Positions 17,383-25,896 of a stretch of DNA of 64,000 bases are shown in pieces. The notes under the pieces were generated by a model that had not been told where the DNA came from, did not search any database, and saw only the letters and a program-made list of their open reading frames with translations. Each line of letters opens with the position of its first letter. The stretch's first letter is position 1. Made by a program: the position numbers and the translations under genes. This stretch comes from Clostridium transplantifaecale (GTDB lineage: Bacteria > Bacillota > Clostridia > Lachnospirales > Lachnospiraceae), in contig NZ_UYZY01000003.1 of NCBI RefSeq assembly GCF_900626075.1, positions 620,001 to 684,000 on the forward strand, written 5' to 3'.

Positions 17383-18279
17383 ATGACGCTTAAGCAGTTA
17401 CAATATTTTCAGAAGGTGGCGGAGACAGGGAATTATACGAAAGCCGCCCAGCTTCTTTTTATATCCCAGCCGGCCCTCAGTTTTTCGATTCAGGAACTGG
17501 AGAAGGAATTGAACGCCCCTCTGCTGAAGAAGGACGGGCGGACTGTGGAGCTTACGAAGTACGGAGAGATTCTGCTCGGCCATGCGAAAAGGATTTTCGG
17601 GGAGATAGAGTGCGCCGTGGACAGCATCGACTGCCTGGTGAATTCCGACAGAGGCCACATCACCCTCTCCTATATCAGCGCCATGAGCGCCGTATTCATT
17701 CCACGCATAGTTCGGGCGTTCTGCGAGACTCCGGAGAATCACAGCGTGAAGTTTACACTGCTTGAACAGCCGACCAAGGAGGCGGAAGAGTGCGTGCTTT
17801 CTGGGAAAAGCGATGTGGGCTTTGGTTCGCGTCCGGAATGCGCCTCTTTGACATCGTTTCCCGTCTATATGGAGGAGATGGCTCTGATTGTGCCGCCGGG
17901 ACATCCTCTCTCGTCCAGGGAAGAGGTCTGCATCCGGGACACGAAAGACTGCCAGTTCATCGCTTATAACAAATCGAGCGGGCTGCGCCACGAGAACGAC
18001 AGAGTCTACGAAGCCCAGGGGGTTAAGCGGAAGATTGTCCATGAAGCGGTGGACAATATCATGGTCACGCAGCTTGTCGCGGCCGGGATGGGCGTCGCCG
18101 TGGTACCCAGACGGTACGGCGACAGCCGTTATCACGTTGCCTGTCTGCGGCTGACGGATTATGTGACGCCGCGTACACTTTATATGTTCTGGAAGGAAGA
18201 CCGTTTCATCTCTCCGGCGGCAAGGCGGTTCCTGGGATTTGTGAAAGAGCAGGCGGCTCTTCTGCCCGTACAGGAGTGA
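17383..18279 (+). CDS. LysR-family transcriptional regulator
   Basis: 298 residues: an N-terminal winged helix-turn-helix (about 1-60; YFQKVAETGNYTKAAQLL, SQPALSFSIQELE) and a substrate-binding effector domain (about 90-290). It is transcribed away from the quinate/shikimate-like operon across a 320-bp region, which is the classical arrangement for a regulator of that operon and of itself. The effector is likely quinate, shikimate or a dehydro derivative, by analogy only. The start has GGAGAGAGAGG upstream. Confidence 0.93.
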   Translation: MTLKQLQYFQKVAETGNYTKAAQLLFISQPALSFSIQELEKELNAPLLKKDGRTVELTKYGEILLGHAKRIFGEIECAVDSIDCLVNSDRGHITLSYISAMSAVFIPRIVRAFCETPENHSVKFTLLEQPTKEAEECVLSGKSDVGFGSRPECASLTSFPVYMEEMALIVPPGHPLSSREEVCIRDTKDCQFIAYNKSSGLRHENDRVYEAQGVKRKIVHEAVDNIMVTQLVAAGMGVAVVPRRYGDSRYHVACLRLTDYVTPRTLYMFWKEDRFISPAARRFLGFVKEQAALLPVQE

Positions 18280-18334
18280 GTGAGGGCTGTCCACACAGGA
18301 TATATTATGAGAATCGTGTTAAGAAAAAAATATT

Positions 18335-18363
18335 TTGCAAAAACCGTCAACATGTTATATACT
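18335..18363 (+). promoter_or_regulatory. Sigma-A promoter of the SEC-C gene
   Basis: TTGCAA (18335-18340), 17-base spacer, TATACT (18358-18363), about 55 bases before the start codon. Confidence 0.7.
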
Positions 18364-18419
18364 AGAGACGGACTGACGCATTTGCGTTAATAATCACGGA
18401 AAAAGGAAGGTTATTACAT

Positions 18420-18929
18420 ATGACATTGTTGGAAAACTGGCGTAATCTTGCATACGGCGATGGGATGGATGATAAGCAGAAGGAAGAACTCTGGTCCGGA
18501 TATTTTGCAATTGAAAAGGGAATTTATGAGAAGATCCTTTCCAATCCCACAGAGGTAATAGAAGGCACAGTGAAAGAGCTGGCCGAGAAATATGAGACAG
18601 AAGTATTAATCATGACAGGATTTTTAGACGGAATCAACGAGAGCCTGAAAGGCTACGAGAACCCAATCGAGACGATGGACGAGGATACCGCAGTCAAGAT
18701 TGAGATCGATCCGGAGAAATTATATTACAACATGGTAGAGGCAAAAGCGAACTGGCTTTTTGAACTTCCACAGTGGGATTCTATCCTGACCGAGGAGAAG
18801 CGAAAAGAACTTTACAAAACACAGAAAGCATCCGGAACTGTCCGCAACGAGCAGAAGATCTATCCAAACGATCCATGTCCATGCGGAAGCGGAAAGAAAT
18901 ATAAGAAGTGCTGCGGCCGTAATAAATAA
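18420..18929 (+). CDS. SEC-C metal-binding domain protein
   Basis: 169 residues. Residues 1-140 are acidic and helical and not recognised; the C-terminus carries a SEC-C zinc motif, [19 protein letters not shown] (about 150-168), as found at the end of SecA and in many small accessory proteins. The zinc ligands are the CPC and CC cysteines. It stands alone with its own promoter and terminator. The role is unknown; a link to protein export or nucleic acid binding would be a guess. Confidence 0.9.
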   Translation: MTLLENWRNLAYGDGMDDKQKEELWSGYFAIEKGIYEKILSNPTEVIEGTVKELAEKYETEVLIMTGFLDGINESLKGYENPIETMDEDTAVKIEIDPEKLYYNMVEAKANWLFELPQWDSILTEEKRKELYKTQKASGTVRNEQKIYPNDPCPCGSGKKYKKCCGRNK

Positions 18930-18961
18930 AAAGCGGTAAAGAGCAGATATGGGATAACGGT

Positions 18962-19015
18962 AAAAACCGGCAGAGGAACCTGAATGCAAGTCAGGGTTTC
19001 TCTGCCGGTTTTTTT
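18962..19015. terminator. Bidirectional terminator
   Basis: AAAAACCGGCAGAG pairs with CTCTGCCGGTTTTTTT around an imperfect inner stem (CCTGA/TCAGG). It serves the SEC-C gene on the plus strand and contains the stop codon of the MATE gene on the minus strand. Confidence 0.9.
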
Positions 19016-20373
19016 GCGCTCATTTTATAGGCAGCCTTATTCCCGTCCGCCCTCCGGTATGATACACAGCAGACGGCGGTTCCAACCGCCCAGGCGGCCG
19101 GCCAAATCCACCAGACGCCGTTTATACCCCAGTGACGGGAGAATAAATCTCCGAGAAGAAGACGCACCATCACATCCGAGATGCTGGACATCATGAAGGC
19201 GTTCATGCGGCCGATTCCCCTCAAGGCGCCGTCCGTCACGATTTTCAGGCAGACCAGAAAATAGAAGGGAACCACAATGCGGACAAAGCCCATTCCCGCG
19301 TCAATGATTTCCGTTTTGTCCGGATCGGGGGAGACGAAAAACGACAGGACGGCCGGGCCGTCCGCAAGCATCAGGAACACGACGGCCGAGGTAAAACATC
19401 CGCCCAGGATCAGGCAGAGACGGTATCCCTGCCGGATGCGTCCCTGTTTCCCAGCTCCCTTATTCTGCGCAATAAAGCCGGAGAGGGCGTTGCTGAGCGC
19501 CATTAGCGAGTTGACGTACAGGCCGTTGATGCGAAAGGCGATGGAGTAGCCGGTCATCGTGATGACACCGTATCCGTTGATGATATTCTGCAGGGCAAGC
19601 TGGCCGGTGGACATGAAGACATGCTGGACAATGCTTGGAACTGCGAGCCTCAGTATTTCCCTTAAAATGGGCAGGGAAAAGGAAGAATGTTCTTCACCGC
19701 CGAGCCGGCGGCACAGTTTCTTCACAGCAAAGAGCGTGGCCAGGGAAGATGCCGCCTGGGAGAGGAGGGTGGCCAGGGCCAGACCCGAGATTCCCAGCGG
19801 AATAAAAAGCACCAGAACCAGATCCAGGATAATATTCATAAAGGAAGAAAAAATCAGAAATATCAGCGGAGTCCCGGAGTTGCCAAGTCCGTTCAGCACA
19901 CCGGTGCTAATATTATACAGAAAGAGAAACGGCAGGCCCGCGGTGTAAATGAAGAGATACTGCCGTGTCGGCAGCAGGGCCTCCTCGGGGACGGAGAGCC
20001 ATGTGAGGATATGGGGGCAGGCGAAAAGGCCGAGGAGCATCAGGAACACGGAGCATGGGATAAAGCAGAGCAGAGCTGTGCTTACGGCATCTTTGACATT
20101 TTGGTGTCCGCCGGAACCGAACTGTTGGGAGCAGTAAATGGAGGTCCCGATACCGAGACCCGATGCGACGGCAATATAGAGGACGGTGACCGGGTAGCAT
20201 GTCCCCACGGCTCCAAGGGAGAGGGAACCAATGTGGTTGCCTGCGATCCAGCTGTCGGCGAGATTGTAGGCCTGCTGAAAAAACATGCCGGCAAACATGG
20301 GAAGAGAGTAGGAGAGAAGAACAGGGAGCGGCCTCCCTGCCGTCAAATCTTTCGGACGAATTAACTCCTTCAT
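18991..20373 (-). CDS. MATE family efflux transporter
   Basis: 460 residues with about 12 membrane segments in two repeats, typical of Na+ or H+ coupled multidrug and toxin exporters. Recognisable stretches are PMFAGMFFQQAYNLADSW at the N-terminus and FRINGLYVNSLMALSNALSGF in the second half. The start at MKELIRPKDL is chosen from AAGGAGG seven bases upstream; the longer frame to 20391 has no such site. Cargo unknown. It is divergent from the sulfoquinovose operon but separated by about 315 bp and not clearly part of it. Confidence 0.92.
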   Translation of the reverse strand: MKELIRPKDLTAGRPLPVLLSYSLPMFAGMFFQQAYNLADSWIAGNHIGSLSLGAVGTCYPVTVLYIAVASGLGIGTSIYCSQQFGSGGHQNVKDAVSTALLCFIPCSVFLMLLGLFACPHILTWLSVPEEALLPTRQYLFIYTAGLPFLFLYNISTGVLNGLGNSGTPLIFLIFSSFMNIILDLVLVLFIPLGISGLALATLLSQAASSLATLFAVKKLCRRLGGEEHSSFSLPILREILRLAVPSIVQHVFMSTGQLALQNIINGYGVITMTGYSIAFRINGLYVNSLMALSNALSGFIAQNKGAGKQGRIRQGYRLCLILGGCFTSAVVFLMLADGPAVLSFFVSPDPDKTEIIDAGMGFVRIVVPFYFLVCLKIVTDGALRGIGRMNAFMMSSISDVMVRLLLGDLFSRHWGINGVWWIWPAAWAVGTAVCCVSYRRADGNKAAYKMSAKKPAEKP

Positions 20374-20549
20374 AAATAATCCTCCTTTCACAGCCGGTTT
20401 TCCCGGAGCATGTGTTCATGAAACAGGTTTAACCGTTCTTTCTAATTATTATAATAAATGTTAGGAAAAGAAAAAATCGGTAGATTGCATAAAATTAATT
20501 AAATAAATTAAACAAAGTAACTAAAAACAAAAAAGTTGTTGATATCCTG

Positions 20550-20578
20550 TTGACATTTGTGCAATGTTGCCATATTAT
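20550..20578 (+). promoter_or_regulatory. Sigma-A promoter of the sulfoquinovose operon
   Basis: TTGACA (20550-20555), 17-base spacer, TATTAT (20573-20578); start expected near 20585. A small dyad GCAATGTTGC (20561-20570) lies between the two boxes and could be an operator. The rest of the 315-bp gap (20374-20689) is AT-rich with no other feature seen. Confidence 0.75.
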
Positions 20579-20689
20579 ATTCTCATAACAGAGAAATAAC
20601 AGGGAGAAGTCATTAAAAATCTCTTTGCAATTTTCTTAAATTTATTAGATGATTAAATGAATTAATTAAAAGAAAGAGAGGGAACGAAA

Positions 20690-21376
20690 ATGAAATATTT
20701 TTTAGACAGTGCAAAACTTGATGAGATCCAGTACGCTTACAATACCTTTGGAATTGACGGTGTGACGACAAATCCCAGACATATTATGGTCAGCGGAAAA
20801 CCGTTTATGACGGCAATTACCGATATCGCGGAATGGATTAAGTCCGAAGGAATCGAGGGTGTGGACAAGTTTCCGGTATCTGTAGAGATTAACCCCCACC
20901 TGGACGATGCGGACGAGATGGTGGATATGGCTAAAAAGGTTTCTGCCATCAGCCCTAACTTTGTTATCAAGATTCCGGCCATAGAGTCCGGCATCACGGC
21001 AGCCAGAAGACTGGAAAAGATGGGAATCCGTACCAATGTTACGCTCGTTTTCTCACCGGCCCAGGCCATTCTACCGGCGAAAAACGGTTCTCTCTTCGTT
21101 TCCCCGTTCATTGGCTGGAAAGAGGCCAACGGCGAGGACTGCAGAGAATACATAAAGAACATCGTAGAAATTTACAAAAATTACGGCTTCTACAAGAAGA
21201 CGGAGATCATCTGTGCGGCAATCCGTACGCCGAAGCAGATTGTGGACTGTGCCGTAGCCGGAGCGGATATCGTGACAACCGGCCTCGACGTATATAAAGA
21301 TACGATGAAACACGCATACACCACACAGGGTCTTGGAACTTTCACAAATGCATGGGATAATACCATTACAGAATAA
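20690..21376 (+). CDS. sftT: Transaldolase, probable 6-deoxy-6-sulfofructose transaldolase
   Basis: Small transaldolase / fructose-6-phosphate aldolase fold, 228 residues, with Schiff-base lysine K94 in FVIKIP and the start MKYFLDSAKLDEI. The family also includes ordinary FSA enzymes. The specific call rests on context: it heads an operon with a sulfoquinovosidase, a DUF4867-like isomerase and a hydroxyacid dehydrogenase, as in the transaldolase sulfoglycolysis pathway described in Firmicutes. There it splits sulfofructose to 3-sulfolactaldehyde and passes the three-carbon unit to glyceraldehyde 3-phosphate, giving fructose 6-phosphate. RBS GAGAGGGA. Confidence 0.85.
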   Translation: MKYFLDSAKLDEIQYAYNTFGIDGVTTNPRHIMVSGKPFMTAITDIAEWIKSEGIEGVDKFPVSVEINPHLDDADEMVDMAKKVSAISPNFVIKIPAIESGITAARRLEKMGIRTNVTLVFSPAQAILPAKNGSLFVSPFIGWKEANGEDCREYIKNIVEIYKNYGFYKKTEIICAAIRTPKQIVDCAVAGADIVTTGLDVYKDTMKHAYTTQGLGTFTNAWDNTITE

Positions 21377-21378
21377 TA

Positions 21379-21409
21379 GTTACAGTTTAGCCTTTGGCCA
21401 AACTGCAAC
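21379..21409 (+). repeat. Short palindrome in the sft operon
   Basis: GTTACAGTTT (21379-21388) and AAACTGCAAC (21400-21409) with an inner GCC/GGC pair, just after the transaldolase stop codon. No T tract follows. It may stabilise the transaldolase end of the transcript, and its arms resemble the GTTACTGTTC palindromes elsewhere in the window. Confidence 0.5.
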
Positions 21410-21468
21410 AAGATGATACACAAAACGGCCGCGGCATCACATTACCGCAGAAAGGAATGATAGAAACC

Positions 21469-22323
21469 ATGAAGATTGGATTTATCGGACTTGGCATCAT
21501 GGGAGAGTCCATGAGCGAAAATATTGTAAAAAAACATGACGACACGGTTTATGTGTTTGATTTTGTAAAAGAGAAGGTGGACCTTCTGGCATCCAAAGGC
21601 GCACAGGCCTGCGAAAGCGCGAAAGAGCTGGCTGAAAAATCGGACGTAATCATTTCCATGGTTCCGAAGTCGGAGCACTCCAGAGCGGTTTACACAGGAA
21701 TTTTAGACGTGCTGGACGCGACAAAGACCTGCGTCGACATGAGCACAATCGATCCGAGCGTTTCCATCGAGATATCTGAGATGGTAAAGAAGACGGGAGC
21801 CGGATTCATCGACGCCCCGGTTGTGAAGTCAAAACCGGCGGCCATCGCAGGTAAACTGGGCATCTATATGGGCGGGGACGAGGAAACATGTGAAAAGATG
21901 CGCCCCATCCTCCTTTACATGGGCGAAAATGTAGTCCGCATGGGCGGCAACGGCAAGGGACTGGTTATGAAAATCTGCCATAACGCCCTTGTTTCCCAGA
22001 TACAGAACGGCGTCAATGAGACGATTGCACTGGCTGAGAAGAACGGGATCGGCGTCAGCGCTTATGCGGAGGCTATCTCTTATGGAGGAGGCCAGAACTT
22101 CTATCTGGACGGTAAGAAAACACCGATTGAGAAGGAAGACTATACCACCGCATTTTCCGTGGAGAATATGGCGAAAGACGTCCATATCTGCATGGAGCTG
22201 GCAAAAGAGTGCGGGCTTTTCATGCCGGGTGAGCAGAATGCCTGCCGCGTTTACGATAAAGCGCTGGAACTGGGCTACGGAAAAGAAGATTTCTGCGCCA
22301 CGATAAAGGTGGTAAAGGGCTGA
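21469..22323 (+). CDS. sftR: Beta-hydroxyacid dehydrogenase, probable sulfolactaldehyde reductase
   Basis: 284 residues of the 3-hydroxyisobutyrate / tartronate-semialdehyde reductase family. N-terminal Rossmann motif GFIGLGIMG (4-12), a substrate-binding stretch near FIDAPVVKS (113-121), and the catalytic lysine K168 with N172 in GKGLVMKICHN. In this operon the expected reaction is reduction of 3-sulfolactaldehyde to 2,3-dihydroxypropane-1-sulfonate (DHPS), which regenerates NAD+ during fermentation. The start at MKIGFIG follows AAAGGAATG; a longer frame from 21394 is not supported. Confidence 0.85.
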   Translation: MKIGFIGLGIMGESMSENIVKKHDDTVYVFDFVKEKVDLLASKGAQACESAKELAEKSDVIISMVPKSEHSRAVYTGILDVLDATKTCVDMSTIDPSVSIEISEMVKKTGAGFIDAPVVKSKPAAIAGKLGIYMGGDEETCEKMRPILLYMGENVVRMGGNGKGLVMKICHNALVSQIQNGVNETIALAEKNGIGVSAYAEAISYGGGQNFYLDGKKTPIEKEDYTTAFSVENMAKDVHICMELAKECGLFMPGEQNACRVYDKALELGYGKEDFCATIKVVKG

Positions 22324-22354
22324 GAAGAGTTTGCAAGAAGAAAGGCGGATAAGC

Positions 22355-23026
22355 ATGACAACGCTTGAAAGGCTGAATCAGGTCAACGATGTGCCTGTCC
22401 TTTCCGTGAAGGATCCGGAATTTGCCTCCTATGGACGGGTAGTGACGGGATACGATATGTCTGCACTGATCTCCTTTATGGAAGAACACACAGAGGTTCC
22501 GGAGAACGGGAATGTGTACCTGGCTTCGGTGCCGGAGCTGGAAGCGGCTCCGGTATTTAGGGACATCCGGGATAAATTTTACGGCGAGATGGAGATTCAG
22601 GCAGGCTACTGCAACGGACGGAATACGACATACAACGGTTTTGAGTATCACAAGGGAAGCGAGATTAACGTGGCGGTAACCGACTTTATGCTGGTGTTAG
22701 GCCATGTATGGGAAATCCATGACAATACATACCGGGTGGAGGACGCAAAGGTCTTTTTCGTAGAAAAGGGCACGGCAATCGAGATGTACCAGACCACACT
22801 TCACCTGTCCCCCTGCCGCGTGACGGACGAAGGATTTAAAGGGATTGTAATCCTTCCCAGGGGAACCAACACTCCGCTGGAACACAGGGGTGATGCGGTG
22901 GAAGCGGAGGGAATCCTGCTGCTCCAGAAGAATAAATGGGTGATCGCCCATGCGGAGCGGGAGCCGTTAATCAGGCAGGGAGCCCACGCCGGACTCATCG
23001 GTGAGAATAAGGAATTATATTATTAA
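22355..23026 (+). CDS. sftI: DUF4867-like protein, probable sulfoquinovose isomerase
   Basis: 223 residues with cupin-like composition. I associate it from memory with the DUF4867 family, members of which act as sulfoquinovose isomerase in transaldolase sulfoglycolysis operons. Possible metal ligands lie in YHKGSEINVAVTDF and LGHVWEIHDNTY (His and Glu residues about 90-130), with a further HLSPCRV stretch. It would turn sulfoquinovose into 6-deoxy-6-sulfofructose for the transaldolase. The start follows AAAGGCGG. Family assignment is less secure than for the neighbours, but position between reductase and sulfoquinovosidase supports it. Confidence 0.75.
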   Translation: MTTLERLNQVNDVPVLSVKDPEFASYGRVVTGYDMSALISFMEEHTEVPENGNVYLASVPELEAAPVFRDIRDKFYGEMEIQAGYCNGRNTTYNGFEYHKGSEINVAVTDFMLVLGHVWEIHDNTYRVEDAKVFFVEKGTAIEMYQTTLHLSPCRVTDEGFKGIVILPRGTNTPLEHRGDAVEAEGILLLQKNKWVIAHAEREPLIRQGAHAGLIGENKELYY

Positions 23027-23084
23027 GGCGGGACGCCGCTGCCTATAAAAGGAGCGGCGGCAGTGATTCGATAAGGAGATTTTT

Positions 23085-25091
23085 ATGAAACTGGTTCGAA
23101 ACGGCAATGAATTCGCATTAAAACACGGCTCGGAGACGATTCTGGAATACAGAAAAGATCTCCCGATGATCTATGTTGGATGCGGAAAAGAAAATGTGGA
23201 TATGTACCGCGGCAACTTCAAGATTGAGGATTACGTGACGGAGCGCCGGGCGCTTTGCGTTACGGCGCTCCAGGAGACGCCGGACGGCCTGGTATTTGAT
23301 ATGGAAGAGGAGCTTTCTGTAACCCTCAAACTGGACGGTGACTGTGCGGTGCTCTCTTTCAGTCAGAAAAACCCGGCCATCAACCGGTTCTGGTTCCGTG
23401 TCAGCGCAGACGAAGGTGAAAAATGTTATGGTTGCGGCGAACAGATGTCATACTTCAACTTACGGGGAAGGCATTTTCCGCTGTGGACCTCAGAGCCGGG
23501 AGTCGGCAGGGACAAAACCACCTATGTGACATGGCGTTCGGATGTGGAGAATAAGGCGGGAGGGGATTATTACAATACCAATTACCCGCAGCCCACTTTT
23601 GTTTCCACAAAGCATTATTATCTCCATGTGGATTCCACGGCATATGCCGATTTTGATTTCCGGAATTCCGGATTCCATGAGCTGCAGATATGGGAGGTGC
23701 CATCCTCCATCCGTATCGAGGCGGCGGAAAATTTCGTGGAACTCCTGGAAAAGGAGAGCGCCTTCTTTGGACGCCAGCCGGAGCTTCCGGACTGGATTTA
23801 TAACGGACTGATCATCGGCGTCCAGGGAGGAAACGAGCGTTCCTTCGGTCTTCTTGAAAAGACACTGGATTACGGCATCAAAGTTTCCGGCATCTGGTGC
23901 CAGGACTGGTGCGGCAAGCGTGTGACGTCCTTCGGGAAACGCCTTCAGTGGGACTGGCAGTACCATAAGGAAATGTATCCCGATCTGCCGGAGCAGATTA
24001 AAAAGCTGCATGAGAGAGGAATTAAGTTCTTAGGTTACATCAACCCATACCTGGTAAATGATGGAGACTTATACCGACGGGGCAAAGAGGCGGGAGTCTT
24101 CGCAACAAAGGCGGACGGCAGCGATTACCTGGTGGACTTTGGGGAATTCTACTGCGGAGTGGTGGATTTTACCAACCCTGCGGCTTATGAATGGTTTAAA
24201 AACGAGGTCATTATCAAGCACAGCCTGGATATCGGAGTGGACGGATGGATGGCGGATTTTGGAGAATATCTGCCGACCGGCGACATCGTGCTTGCGAACG
24301 GAAAGTCGGCTATGGTGGAGCATAACCATTGGCCGGCCCTTTGGGCAAAATGTAATTATGATGCGCTTCTGGAAACGGGAAAGCTCGGTGAGGCGGTATA
24401 CTTCATGCGCGCCGGAGGCACCGGAAGCCAGAAATACTGCACGTTACTCTGGGCGGGTGACCAGTCGGTGGACTTCACAATCCATGACGGCCTGGCAACC
24501 GTAATCTGCGCGGCCCTGAGCGCCGGTATGACCGGCTGCGGCTTAAGCCACAGCGATATCGGAGGATATACATCACTGTTCGGCAACACCAGGACAAAGG
24601 AACTGTTCCTGCGCTGGGCCGAGATGGCGGCATTCACACCGGTAATGCGGACTCATGAGGGAAACCGCCCGGACGAGAATTTCCAGTATTATGAGGATGA
24701 AGACTGTATGAACAGGCTGGCACGTCTGGTGGATGTTTATACGATGATGGCTCCATATATAAAAATGTTGGTTGCTGAAAATGCAAAGACGGGTATCCCG
24801 GTGCAGCGCCCTCTGTTCATGCACAATGAGGAGGATGAGGCGAGCTACGATATCCAGTATGAATACATGCTGGGAGAAGACATGGTAGTGGCGCCTGTTT
24901 ATCTGGCGGAACGGTTCCAGTGGGAGGTTTACCTGCCAAAAGGAGAGTGGATTCACCTGTGGACCGGAGAAGAGTATGGAAAAGGCAGCCACACAGTTTG
25001 TGCGACGCTCGGCGACACACCGGCATTCTACAGAAAAGGTTCGGAATATGCGCCTCTGTTTGAAGAAATCCGCAGAAAACATGGGAAGTAA
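23085..25091 (+). CDS. sftG: Sulfoquinovosidase (GH31, YihQ-like)
   Basis: Alpha-glycosidase that frees sulfoquinovose from sulfoquinovosyl glycerol or sulfolipid. The 668-residue protein aligns throughout with E. coli YihQ. The nucleophile is D391 (GWMADFGEYLP) and the acid/base D459 (WAGDQSVD). The residues that bind the sulfonate in YihQ are all kept: Q247 (VQGG), Q273 (WCQDW), R286 and W289 (FGKRLQW) and Y495 (DIGGYTSLF). This separates it from ordinary alpha-glucosidases. It has no signal peptide, so it should act in the cytosol on imported glycosides. RBS AAGGAG. Confidence 0.94.
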   Translation: MKLVRNGNEFALKHGSETILEYRKDLPMIYVGCGKENVDMYRGNFKIEDYVTERRALCVTALQETPDGLVFDMEEELSVTLKLDGDCAVLSFSQKNPAINRFWFRVSADEGEKCYGCGEQMSYFNLRGRHFPLWTSEPGVGRDKTTYVTWRSDVENKAGGDYYNTNYPQPTFVSTKHYYLHVDSTAYADFDFRNSGFHELQIWEVPSSIRIEAAENFVELLEKESAFFGRQPELPDWIYNGLIIGVQGGNERSFGLLEKTLDYGIKVSGIWCQDWCGKRVTSFGKRLQWDWQYHKEMYPDLPEQIKKLHERGIKFLGYINPYLVNDGDLYRRGKEAGVFATKADGSDYLVDFGEFYCGVVDFTNPAAYEWFKNEVIIKHSLDIGVDGWMADFGEYLPTGDIVLANGKSAMVEHNHWPALWAKCNYDALLETGKLGEAVYFMRAGGTGSQKYCTLLWAGDQSVDFTIHDGLATVICAALSAGMTGCGLSHSDIGGYTSLFGNTRTKELFLRWAEMAAFTPVMRTHEGNRPDENFQYYEDEDCMNRLARLVDVYTMMAPYIKMLVAENAKTGIPVQRPLFMHNEEDEASYDIQYEYMLGEDMVVAPVYLAERFQWEVYLPKGEWIHLWTGEEYGKGSHTVCATLGDTPAFYRKGSEYAPLFEEIRRKHGK

Positions 25092-25097
25092 ACGCCG

Positions 25098-25862
25098 ATG
25101 ACAAATTACATATTATTTCTTCTTATCATACTTTTCACCAATATCATCCAGGGGATTACCGGCTTTGCGGGAACGATACTCGCTATGCCGCCCAGCCTGA
25201 TGCTGGTGGGATATCCGGTAGCTAAACCGGTGCTCAACGTGCTGGGGCTGTTATCGGGGATTTATGTCTTTGCCGGCAAACACGGGAGTGTATGCTGGAA
25301 GGAATTAAAAAAGATTGTGGCCGTCATGGCAGCAGGCATTATCGGTGGGATTCTGATCAAAGGGCTGTTTGCAGGAAAGGAACAGATCCTATATAAGATT
25401 CTGGGAGTTTTCATCATCTTCCTGTCCGTACAGGGAATTTACACACTGAAAAAAGGGGATGGAAAAGACGGGAAGAAAGCGGATTTTGCAGCGCAGGAGA
25501 GGGCTAAAGATTCACCGGCGCTGTATCTGCTGCTGGTGCTGGCCGGCATCGTACACGGGATTTTTGTATCGGGCGGTCCGCTGTTAATCGGCTATCTGAC
25601 AAAAAAGATACCGGACAAGGTGAGTTTTAGGGCCACCATCTCTACGGTCTGGATTTTCTTAAACGGCATGATTCTGGCGGATGATATCAGGATGGGACTG
25701 TGGAACGCGGAGCTTGTGAAAACACAGCTGATTTCCATCCCGTTTCTGTTAGCCGGAATGTTCATCGGGGCAAAGCTCTATGCAAGGATGAGCCAGAAGC
25801 TGTTTATGATGATTACCTATCTGCTGTTGTTTATTTCAGGGGTATTATTGTTGGTTAAGTAG
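25098..25862 (+). CDS. TauE/SafE family exporter, probably for the sulfonate product
   Basis: 254 residues with about eight hydrophobic segments and the two TauE/SafE half repeats (IIQGITGFAGTILAMP and GIVHGIFVSGGPLLIGYL). Members export sulfite, sulfoacetate or other small organosulfonates. It starts 7 bases after the sulfoquinovosidase stop, so translation is probably coupled. The expected cargo is DHPS, the end product of the reductase, because clostridial fermentation leaves the sulfonate carbon unit unused. That cargo is inferred. Confidence 0.88.
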   Translation: MTNYILFLLIILFTNIIQGITGFAGTILAMPPSLMLVGYPVAKPVLNVLGLLSGIYVFAGKHGSVCWKELKKIVAVMAAGIIGGILIKGLFAGKEQILYKILGVFIIFLSVQGIYTLKKGDGKDGKKADFAAQERAKDSPALYLLLVLAGIVHGIFVSGGPLLIGYLTKKIPDKVSFRATISTVWIFLNGMILADDIRMGLWNAELVKTQLISIPFLLAGMFIGAKLYARMSQKLFMMITYLLLFISGVLLLVK

Positions 25863-25896
25863 CAAAAAAATTAAATTATACAGGAGGGTTTTAATT

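Noticed and set aside
17398..18294. Long open frame antisense to the LysR gene
   Set aside because: It mirrors a well-recognised gene and has no family motifs.
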